From the NCBI RefSeq assembly GCF_018811945.1, contig NZ_JACRVU010000002.1, forward strand, positions 62,001 through 126,000: a stretch of DNA of 64,000 nucleotides, in the 5' to 3' direction. Below the pieces are notes generated by a model that did no database searches, was not told where the DNA came from, and saw nothing but the letters and a program-made list of their open reading frames with translations. This DNA is from Gluconobacter sp. P1C6_b. Lineage in GTDB: Bacteria > Pseudomonadota > Alphaproteobacteria > Acetobacterales > Acetobacteraceae. A program made the position numbers and the translations under genes. Numbering within the stretch: position 1 is the stretch's first letter; each line of letters opens with the position of its first letter. Positions 16,219-25,315 of the stretch are shown in pieces.

Positions 16219-17343
16219 TTAAGATCCTTTGTCTTCTGCATAGACGCCCTTGCGTGGATTGACTTCCGTCCAGAGCGTCCACAGCAGATGCAGCGCGGCC
16301 ATGATGGCCGGTCCAAGGAACAGGCCCAGCAGACCCCAGGTCTCGGCCCCTCCCAGAATTCCCAGCAGGACCCACAGGAACGGCATTTTCGTGCTGCCCC
16401 CGATCAGGGCAGGGCGGATGAAGTGGTCTGCGATGAAGATCACGACCGACCCGATGGCCAAGACGACGATCGCACCGATCATGCTGCTCTTTGCCAGCAG
16501 CAGCAGGGCCACCAGTCCGACGGTCGGCCAGGCCAGGAACGGGATCATTGCGGCCACGGCCGTCACCATCGCAAACAGCAGGGGCTGGGGCGCACCCGTT
16601 GCCATGTAGACGATGCCCATGATCGCCCCTTCGCCCAGACCCACCAGAACAAGTCCTGCCAGCGTGCCGTGCACGGACGAGATCATCTGCTTGGCCAGGC
16701 TCTCACCCTGTTCGCCGAACAGGCGCTGCGATCCGAGCAGGCATTTACGGATGACACTGTCTCCATCCTTGAGCAGGAAGAACAGCGTCAGAAGCGAGAA
16801 TGCGAACAGCGTGCCGCGGCGTGCAAGCTGTGATCCGACCTGTTTGGTCATCTGCATGCCATGCCCCACATCCACCGAATGAAGCAGATGGGACAGGCGC
16901 TGCGGACTCGTCATGTGGTTCTGCCACCAGTTGGTAGCCTGAGCGGACAGGAACGGCAGATGCGGGACCCATTCCGGCATCGGGATGCCGTTGTTCCGCA
17001 CGTCATCAATCCATTCCAGCGCACTTCGCGCCTCATCCGCGACCTTCACGCCGACCAGCGAGACGGGCACCAGGAAGATCAGCGCCACCGCCAGCGTGAA
17101 GACCATCGGCAGCCAGTCGCTGCGGCCGAAGCGCAGTTCGGCCCTGCGGTAAAGGGGCCAGATCGAAATGGCGAACACGCAGCCCCACAGCAGCGCAGGC
17201 AGGAAGCCCTTGAGCGTGTACAGGCCGATTGCCACGAAGAAAAGCGCCAGAAAGCCCCGCGCGCGCCGCTGGATCGTTCCGGTCGAGGCGGAGGCTTCGA
17301 CCGTGATGGTGTCGGGAGAAGGAGGCGGAGAAAAATCGGTCAT
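16219..17343 (-). CDS. AI-2E family transporter (PerM-like membrane protein)
   Basis: 374 residues from ATG 17343. It has about seven or eight membrane segments with the family layout: two N-terminal helices (FLALFFVAIGLYTLKGFLPALL, LLWGCVFAISIWPLYRR), a large hydrophilic middle region, then clustered C-terminal helices. The GLVLVGLGEGAIMG and IPFLAWPTVGLVALLLL segments are typical. The family includes AI-2 exporters and Na+/H+ antiporters, so the substrate is not determined. The frame is open further upstream (to 17448), but that part does not resemble the family. Confidence 0.85.
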   Translation of the reverse strand: MTDFSPPPSPDTITVEASASTGTIQRRARGFLALFFVAIGLYTLKGFLPALLWGCVFAISIWPLYRRAELRFGRSDWLPMVFTLAVALIFLVPVSLVGVKVADEARSALEWIDDVRNNGIPMPEWVPHLPFLSAQATNWWQNHMTSPQRLSHLLHSVDVGHGMQMTKQVGSQLARRGTLFAFSLLTLFFLLKDGDSVIRKCLLGSQRLFGEQGESLAKQMISSVHGTLAGLVLVGLGEGAIMGIVYMATGAPQPLLFAMVTAVAAMIPFLAWPTVGLVALLLLAKSSMIGAIVVLAIGSVVIFIADHFIRPALIGGSTKMPFLWVLLGILGGAETWGLLGLFLGPAIMAALHLLWTLWTEVNPRKGVYAEDKGS

Positions 17344-17465
17344 GAGAATTCCGGAATGAAAATATGTCTGAACTGTCGTCCTGTGCAGAGAGACCTGCTC
17401 TGACGAGAGAAGTCCGGATGACGAAAGATGCAGGAACCTGAGTAACACTGTTCCGCATCATGGAA

Positions 17466-17912
17466 CTATTCCACGGGCACGTTTTCGAATGAAGAGCAGC
17501 CGGACTGGATGGCCAGTCCAACGGCCTGCTGACTGAAACGTTTCTGATACGCCTGACGAATGGCTTTCAGGTAAGGCTGCAGGTTGCGATCCGAAGACGG
17601 AGCCACGATCCAGACGATTCGCGATGCTTCGCGGATGATCCGGTGGCCTGCTGCATCATACCACTGTCCCTGCGCGTCAATCACGGTGAAACCTGCGGGA
17701 AAGCGCGGCGTGATTTCGCTGTCCACGAAATTCTGCCAGTCATCGCCATCGATGATGCTGCCATCGGGGCGTGTCAGGCCAAACATCAGCCTGATCTGCA
17801 CGCCGTCGCGGGTCTGGATTTCGCGGCACAGATTGGGGGTGACGCTGACGGGCACGATACATCCGCCGAGCAGCGGGGCTGTCAGGGTCAGCAGAAGCAG
17901 CGTTTTCTTCAC
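17466..17912 (-). CDS. DUF3574 lipoprotein
   Basis: 148 residues with a lipobox: MKKTLLLLTLTAPLLGGC, lipidated at C18. The mature part fits the DUF3574 family: IRLMFGLTRPDGSIIDGDDWQ near residue 41, then ITPRFPAGFTVIDAQGQWYD and IIREASRIVWIV. Function is unknown; it should sit in the envelope facing the periplasm. It overlaps the Nudix gene by 4 nt and is probably co-transcribed with it on the minus strand. Confidence 0.85.
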   Translation of the reverse strand: MKKTLLLLTLTAPLLGGCIVPVSVTPNLCREIQTRDGVQIRLMFGLTRPDGSIIDGDDWQNFVDSEITPRFPAGFTVIDAQGQWYDAAGHRIIREASRIVWIVAPSSDRNLQPYLKAIRQAYQKRFSQQAVGLAIQSGCSSFENVPVE

Positions 17913-18751
17913 GCAGTCCGACCCGTCAGGGCATTTCGCAGGATCGCGGCTTCAGCGGGAGCGAACAGGTCGCGGCGAATGAACAGGTCGATCAGGACAA
18001 GATTGACGTTGAACTTGAACGCATCGGTGTCCCGCACCAGCGCGACGACTTCCTGAATTGGCAGAAGGTGAAAGCTCTCCACCTCGCCATCCTCCGCTAT
18101 TGGCGTGAAATCCTGCGGAAGGAGCAGGTCATAGCAGTGCAGCACGTCGCGTCGCAGCCCTTCGGGGCGCTCAAGTGCGTATTCGATCCGGCTGACGGCG
18201 CGGGCGGTTGCCGCCAGTTCCGCCGGGATTCCCGCTTCTTCCTGCGCTTCCTTGATGACCGTTGTCTGCGGATCGAGGCCTGCGCTCATGCCGCCTGCGA
18301 CCAGATGGTCCAGCTTTCCCGGATCCAGACGCTTGCTCATGCTGCGGCGGGCCACCCACAGGAAAAGTCCGTCCTCACGTTCGACCAGTCCGTTCAGATG
18401 TACGCCCTCGGCGGCCAGGCCCAGAACCGGTATGGCGCCGCGATCCACCTGGCCCAGAACGACGCCGCTGTCGTTGCGGACATCGAAGGCTTCCTCATGG
18501 GACGTGTAGAGCCCCATGTCGCACAGGGTCCGGGAGAGCGGCAGAAGCTCCGTGCCGGCGTTTACTCCGAAACCCTGGTCCTTCTGAAGGCGGAGTGTTT
18601 GAAGCGTCTGTGCGGTTGTGGGGCTGGCCCAGCCGATCTGTTCTGTTCCGCAGAAAAATGGAAGGCGGCCACCTGGCAGGACTGCGCTGTTGCAGGCTGC
18701 AATATGCCGAAGAAAGGCTTCGAGGGCAGGGGGGAAGGATTTGTCAGACAC
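17909..18751 (-). CDS. Nudix hydrolase with N-terminal DUF4743 domain
   Basis: 280 residues. The N-terminal 100 or so residues match the DUF4743 type, a domain often paired with Nudix hydrolases related to thiamine pyrophosphokinase-associated Nudix proteins. The Nudix core KEAQEEAGI lies at 167-175 and keeps the metal-binding glutamates E171/E172. The first glutamate of the classic GX5E is not conserved (Leu at that position), as in this subfamily. The product may hydrolyse oxidised thiamine diphosphate derivatives; this is inference from relatives. It is divergent from the Atm1-type exporter. Confidence 0.86.
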   Translation of the reverse strand: MSDKSFPPALEAFLRHIAACNSAVLPGGRLPFFCGTEQIGWASPTTAQTLQTLRLQKDQGFGVNAGTELLPLSRTLCDMGLYTSHEEAFDVRNDSGVVLGQVDRGAIPVLGLAAEGVHLNGLVEREDGLFLWVARRSMSKRLDPGKLDHLVAGGMSAGLDPQTTVIKEAQEEAGIPAELAATARAVSRIEYALERPEGLRRDVLHCYDLLLPQDFTPIAEDGEVESFHLLPIQEVVALVRDTDAFKFNVNLVLIDLFIRRDLFAPAEAAILRNALTGRTA

Positions 18752-18816
18752 AGCCCGATATGTCGCATGCAGACAGGCATTTGCAAAGCGTCGCCTGCAC
18801 TTCCCATAGTCTGCCG

Positions 18817-20655
18817 ATGCTCAAGAAAACCGATTCGACATCTGAAGCACTCTCTCTGCGGGTGCTGTGGCCCATGATCCGGCCCGAAAAACTCTGGCCC
18901 GACGCAACCCGCATCGGTTTTGCACTCATCATTCTTCTGGTGGAAAGCGGCACGGCTGTCGCCACACCCTGGCTCTTCAGCCGCATGGTCAGCAGTCTGT
19001 CACGTCCCGAGACCCTGCTGGCTGTTCCGGTCTGGCTGATTGCCCAGTATGCGGTCATCCGGATCATTTCGGGGCTGGCGACCCCGCTGCGGGAGCTTCT
19101 GGTCAAGCCTGTCGAAACGGACCTGCAGCGCCGGGTGGCTGTTCTTGGTCTGCGCCACCTGCATGATCTGAGTGTGCGTTTCCATCTGGACCGCCAGACC
19201 GGTTCCCTGACGCGTACGCTTGATCGGGGGGCGGATGCGGTCGGAACGCTGCTGTCTCTGGCGCTGTTCAATGTGTTGCCTAACGTCATCGAACTCATCA
19301 TGACGCTGACCGTCATTCTGAAGATCTTCGACTGGCGTTACGTCGGGCTGCTTCTGCTGGCGCTCGGGCTGTATTCTTCTGTGTCTTATGTCTTTACCCG
19401 CCTGCGAATGACGGCGAGACGGGCCCGAAACCGTGCCAGCAACGAGGCCCAGCACCAGCTTGTGGACAGTATCCTGAACTTCGAGACGGTTCGGAGTTTC
19501 GCCAACGAACCGCATGAAATTGCCCGTTACGATGCGGCTCGAAAGGACCTCCGGCAGGCTGAAATCAGCCTGCAGCGTTATGTCAGTCTTTCCCAGATCA
19601 GCCGCGGCATTCTGATCGCGGTCACGACGACGACCCTGCTGGCCATGGCGGCTCATGATATCGTGGCGCACCGGCTGGCGGTTGCGCAGTTCGTGTTGAT
19701 CGGCAGTTATCTGAGCGGGTTGTATTCGTCGGTGGGCGCCCTGAACTATGTGAGCGCAGGCTGGCGCAACGCGCGGGTTGATCTGGAGAACTATCTCGAA
19801 CTGCTTGCCGTGCGTTCCGAGATCACCCATGCCGTCCAGCCGGTCCGTCTGCCGGGAAAGCTGTCGGAAGCGGGGGCGGCGTCAGTCGCGTTCCGGCATG
19901 TTTCCTTTGGCTATAGTCCTGCGCGACAGATCCTGCATGACGTTTCCATCAATATTCCCGCAGGGACGTCTCTGGCGATTGTCGGGCATACCGGGTCAGG
20001 CAAATCCACCCTGGGGCGTCTGCTGACCCGGGCCTATGACCCGACTGAAGGTTCGGTCTGCATTGACGGTCATGATCTGCGCGATATTGCGCCGACTGAC
20101 ATCCAGAACATCATCGGTACGGTTCCGCAGGATACGGTGCTTTTCAATTCCAGCATCGGCGAAAACATTGCTTATGGGGATCTGTCAGCGTCTCGTGAGG
20201 AGATCGAGAAGGCGGCCCGGAGTGCGCAGATCGATACTTTCATCCGTGAACTTCCCGATGGGTATGACACTGTTGTCGGGGAGCGTGGGCTCAAGCTTTC
20301 CGGTGGGGAGAAGCAGCGTGTGGCCATTGCGCGCGTCATCCTCAAAGACCCGCGCATCCTCCTGCTGGACGAGGCTACGAGTGCGCTTGATACCCGCACC
20401 GAAGTCGCCATCCAGAAGGAGCTGGCCGTCCTGTCGCAGGCGCGCACGACGGTCATTGTGGCGCATCGTCTTTCCACGGTTCAGGACGCCGATCGCATCG
20501 TGGTGCTTGACGCGGGGCGCGTGGTGGAGCAGGGAAGCCACACGGAACTGCTGTCCGCAGGTGGCCATTATGCCGCAATGTGGGCCGCACAGGCCGGTGA
20601 AAACGTCGCTGGACAGCTCTCGGGGGTTGACGAAGCCCCCAAGCATACGTCATAA
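18817..20655 (+). CDS. Atm1-type ABC exporter (fused permease and ATPase)
   Basis: About 612 residues from ATG 18817. An N-terminal six-helix exporter domain contains the ATM1/HMT1-type segment SILNFETVRSFANEPHE. The ATPase domain has Walker A GHTGSGKST (about 390), signature LSGGEKQRVAIARVILKDP, Walker B ILLLDEATSALD and the H-loop IVAHRLST. Relatives export glutathione-linked sulfur or heavy-metal conjugates from the cytoplasm. The open frame runs back to 18262 but that part lies opposite the Nudix gene and is not family-like. It is followed by rpmB. Confidence 0.92.
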   Translation: MLKKTDSTSEALSLRVLWPMIRPEKLWPDATRIGFALIILLVESGTAVATPWLFSRMVSSLSRPETLLAVPVWLIAQYAVIRIISGLATPLRELLVKPVETDLQRRVAVLGLRHLHDLSVRFHLDRQTGSLTRTLDRGADAVGTLLSLALFNVLPNVIELIMTLTVILKIFDWRYVGLLLLALGLYSSVSYVFTRLRMTARRARNRASNEAQHQLVDSILNFETVRSFANEPHEIARYDAARKDLRQAEISLQRYVSLSQISRGILIAVTTTTLLAMAAHDIVAHRLAVAQFVLIGSYLSGLYSSVGALNYVSAGWRNARVDLENYLELLAVRSEITHAVQPVRLPGKLSEAGAASVAFRHVSFGYSPARQILHDVSINIPAGTSLAIVGHTGSGKSTLGRLLTRAYDPTEGSVCIDGHDLRDIAPTDIQNIIGTVPQDTVLFNSSIGENIAYGDLSASREEIEKAARSAQIDTFIRELPDGYDTVVGERGLKLSGGEKQRVAIARVILKDPRILLLDEATSALDTRTEVAIQKELAVLSQARTTVIVAHRLSTVQDADRIVVLDAGRVVEQGSHTELLSAGGHYAAMWAAQAGENVAGQLSGVDEAPKHTS

Positions 20656-20726
20656 GCCGCGCCTGATTTACGGAACACGCCGGACCTCGCTGTCCTGCGT
20701 CATCCAGCATCGAGGAAAGTACCACC

Positions 20727-21029
20727 ATGTCTCGCCGTTGCCAGATCACGGGCAAGGGCGTGCTGACGGGCAACAACGTCAGCCACGCCAATAACAAGTC
20801 CCGCCGTCGTTTTCTCCCGAACCTGCAGGAGACCACGCTGATCTCCGATATTCTCGGTGCTTCGGTGCGCATGCGCCTGTCCACCAATGGTATCCGCACG
20901 GTCGAGCACAACGGTGGGCTGGATTCGTTCCTGCTGGGTACGCCGAACCGCAAGCTTCCGACGGAAGCCCAGGTCATCAAGCGCCGTATCCTGCGCGTTC
21001 AGGAACGCAAGGCTGCCCAGACCGCCTGA
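20727..21029 (+). CDS. rpmB: 50S ribosomal protein L28
   Basis: 100 residues, basic. It begins [20 protein letters not shown] and has RRRFLPNLQ and [17 protein letters not shown], all typical of L28. It lies 71 bp after the Atm1-type exporter and 169 bp before fusA. rpmG (L33), often adjacent elsewhere, is not here. Confidence 0.97.
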   Translation: MSRRCQITGKGVLTGNNVSHANNKSRRRFLPNLQETTLISDILGASVRMRLSTNGIRTVEHNGGLDSFLLGTPNRKLPTEAQVIKRRILRVQERKAAQTA

Positions 21030-21146
21030 GAAATCTTTGCCGGACTTTGTTTGGTAACAAGATTGCTCTTGAAAACCATGGCGGTCTGCGTCATTCAGCC
21101 GCCACTGGGATAAATCAGGTTCGGTCCTTTTACAGGGCCGCAGCGG

Positions 21147-21174
21147 AGGTGTTTCGGTTCAGGCTGAAACACCT
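21147..21174 (+). promoter_or_regulatory. Perfect 9-bp hairpin in the fusA leader
   Basis: AGGTGTTTC (21147-21155) and GAAACACCT (21166-21174) form a perfect stem with a 10-nt loop. It ends 24 bp before the fusA GTG and is followed by a T-rich stretch (TTTCATTGTATTTT). It could be a terminator for rpmB, an attenuator for fusA, or a protein-binding leader. Confidence 0.55.
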
Positions 21175-21198
21175 TTCATTGTATTTTGGAGGTTCTCC

Positions 21199-23301
<2,103 letters not shown>

Positions 23302-23326
23302 TTTCTTCACTCCGGTGATGCATCAG

Positions 23327-23357
23327 ACCCCGCCAGAGCAATCTGGCGGGGTTTTTT
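23327..23357 (+). terminator. Rho-independent terminator after fusA
   Basis: A perfect 11-bp stem ACCCCGCCAGA/TCTGGCGGGGT closed by a GCAA tetraloop and followed by TTTTTT. A textbook terminator. Confidence 0.95.
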
Positions 23358-23383
23358 GTGTTCTTCTTTCAAGGAAAGAGCCG

Positions 23384-23584
23384 ATGTCCCAGCCTGAACC
23401 CCGGAGATCCTTCATTGCCATTCTGCCGGTGAACGATCTCGCGCAGGCAGAGCAGTTTTTCGCGCTCCTCGGCTTCTCGTCTCGTGACGGGAGCTTGGCC
23501 GAATACAGGCTTTTGGAAACGGCGGAAGGCGAGGAACTCCATCTGACGCAGGCTGTTCCCGGCTGGCCTGCCCGTAAAAGCTGA
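23384..23584 (+). pseudogene. Truncated VOC/glyoxalase-like ORF
   Basis: 66 residues with a good ribosome-binding site (AAGGAAAGAG). SFIAILPVNDLAQAEQFFALLG matches the first beta-alpha unit of the vicinal oxygen chelate (glyoxalase/bleomycin resistance) fold. Full domains are about 110-130 residues; here only the first half is present, and the frame ends just before a terminator. The missing half is not seen in other frames downstream. It may be a decayed remnant or a small protein still translated; no metal-binding set is complete. Confidence 0.5.
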
Positions 23585-23587
23585 GCA

Positions 23588-23624
23588 CAAAAAAGGCGGC
23601 GAAAGGTTGCCCCTTCGCCGCCTT
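23588..23624 (-). terminator. Terminator for the S10 carboxypeptidase-like gene
   Basis: An 11-bp perfect stem AAGGCGGCGAA/TTCGCCGCCTT at 23593-23624. On the minus strand it is followed by a T-run (the A-run at 23588-23594 on the plus strand). It may also stop plus-strand transcription weakly. Confidence 0.85.
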
Positions 23625-23642
23625 GTCCGGTCCCGTCAGAGA

Positions 23643-25226
23643 TCAGTGCAGATTGTCTGTCCGACGGATGAAGGCTGCGACGTTGTCATGAAGCTGCTGC
23701 AGGGTCGCCGGGTCCACATAGACCATGTGGCCTGACGTGTACTGCGCATATTCGATGTTCTTTTGCAGGCTGTTCGGCATCGGCAGATGCTTCATCTCGT
23801 ACACGCCTTCAAAGTAAGGCGTTGCGAGATCGTAGTAGCCGGCATTGAGCATGACATGCAGGTTCGGATTGGTCTTCATCGCCATGGCCAGATCCGTCAT
23901 GACGTTCGGCTCGCCCTTGGGCTGGTAGCCGTGGCCGGGCTGGCGGTGGTGGCTGTCCCAGTGGCCCTGGCTGTTATAGAGGCGATAATCCTCGTCCGTG
24001 CCGTATTTGAGCGTGTTGCGGACGTAGTCGTTGAAGACCGTGACATAGGCCGAGCTGATGGCGCTGGACTGCGGATCGTAATCTACTTCCTGGCTCATCG
24101 GATCGATCGTCGGGCTTGAATAGCGGGTATCCAGACGGCCCGTCGCCATGCCGGTCTTCGCCTGAAGCTGTTGATCGAATTCGCCGCCATTGACGCGCAG
24201 ATCCGCCCGCAGGATGTAGTCGACCGGCAGGCCGGTGTAGTCATGCAGCTTCGCGGCAATCGCCTGACGCTGGTCTTCTGGCAGATCCGCACCCTGACGC
24301 AGGGCCAGCGTGTAGTCGGTCATCGCGAAATGCTCGACCTCATGCAGGAAGGCCTTCAGGTCCGGATGTTCGGCTGGCAGGCAGTGATGATACCAGGCCG
24401 TGGCGGCATAGGTGGGCAGGGCCAGCACATACGGATCGTCCATGCCGGCATTGAACTGCGGGCTGTCATCGCTGTTGTCGTAGTTCAGGATCTGCGACAG
24501 CAGAATCACGCCGTTGAAGTCGATGTTCTCGTCCTGCTCAAGGTCGTTGATGACCACGGCCGAGCGCATCGTGCCATAGCTCTCGCCGAACAGGTATTTG
24601 GGCGAGTTGTAGCGGTGATACTTGGCCAGGAACTTCGAGATGAAGTGGGTGAAGGCTTCACCGTCCCCATCGACGCCAAGGAACTCCTTGTCAGCGTCCT
24701 TGCCGGCAATCCGCGAGAAACCCGTGCCTGGCGCGTCGATGAAGACGACGTCCGAGACGTCCAGCAGGGACTGCGGGTTGTTGATGAGCGCATACGGAGC
24801 GGCCGGCAGATGGGTGTCACCGGGCGTGTTCACGCGGCGCGGGCCGAAGGTGCCCATGTGTACCCAGACAGAGGCCGAACCCGGGCCGCCGTTATAGAGA
24901 AAGGTGATCGGGCGCTTTTCGGCGGGAACACCTTCCTTGAAATAGGCGGTGTAGAACATGGAGGCGACGGGCGCGTTCTTGCTGTCGTCATCCTTGCCGC
25001 CATCAAGCTTGGTGCCACGCTTGGCCAGGATATCGCCGGAATCGTTGTAGTCGGCGCCATGAACCAGAATGGTGCCTGCAACTGCCCGGTAGGGGATGGT
25101 CGCGCCATTGACCGTTACGGTTCCGTTCGTCACGCTGTCAGCATTGGGCGCCGGTGTGGCAGGACCTGCCGCCAGAGCAGGCACAGCCATCATGGCTGCA
25201 CCCAGAAGAAGGGCCTTGCGAAGCAT
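23643..25226 (-). CDS. Secreted serine carboxypeptidase-like protein (S10 family)
   Basis: 527 residues with a signal peptide (MLRKALLLGAAMMAVPALAA). Alpha/beta hydrolase of the S10 type: oxyanion segment FLYNGGPGSASVWVHMG, nucleophile serine in LFGESYGTMRS, and a C-terminal half with NAGYYDLATPYFEG and TSGHMVYVDP, carrying the likely Asp and His. It should act in the periplasm, removing C-terminal residues from peptides; the substrate is unknown. It is transcribed toward a dedicated terminator and lies downstream of the PEP-carboxylase-like gene on the same strand. Confidence 0.9.
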   Translation of the reverse strand: MLRKALLLGAAMMAVPALAAGPATPAPNADSVTNGTVTVNGATIPYRAVAGTILVHGADYNDSGDILAKRGTKLDGGKDDDSKNAPVASMFYTAYFKEGVPAEKRPITFLYNGGPGSASVWVHMGTFGPRRVNTPGDTHLPAAPYALINNPQSLLDVSDVVFIDAPGTGFSRIAGKDADKEFLGVDGDGEAFTHFISKFLAKYHRYNSPKYLFGESYGTMRSAVVINDLEQDENIDFNGVILLSQILNYDNSDDSPQFNAGMDDPYVLALPTYAATAWYHHCLPAEHPDLKAFLHEVEHFAMTDYTLALRQGADLPEDQRQAIAAKLHDYTGLPVDYILRADLRVNGGEFDQQLQAKTGMATGRLDTRYSSPTIDPMSQEVDYDPQSSAISSAYVTVFNDYVRNTLKYGTDEDYRLYNSQGHWDSHHRQPGHGYQPKGEPNVMTDLAMAMKTNPNLHVMLNAGYYDLATPYFEGVYEMKHLPMPNSLQKNIEYAQYTSGHMVYVDPATLQQLHDNVAAFIRRTDNLH

Positions 25227-25315
25227 GCAGAGGAACTTTCCGTTGGATGTTATGACGCGAGCTTTCTAACCGCAGGCGGCCGCCCTGGACAAGAGTTGCG
25301 GCCGCGGATCATTCC

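Noticed and set aside
18262-18816. Upstream extension of the Atm1-type exporter frame
   Set aside because: It lies opposite the Nudix gene, is Arg/Pro-rich, and matches no exporter N-terminus; the family start fits ATG 18817.
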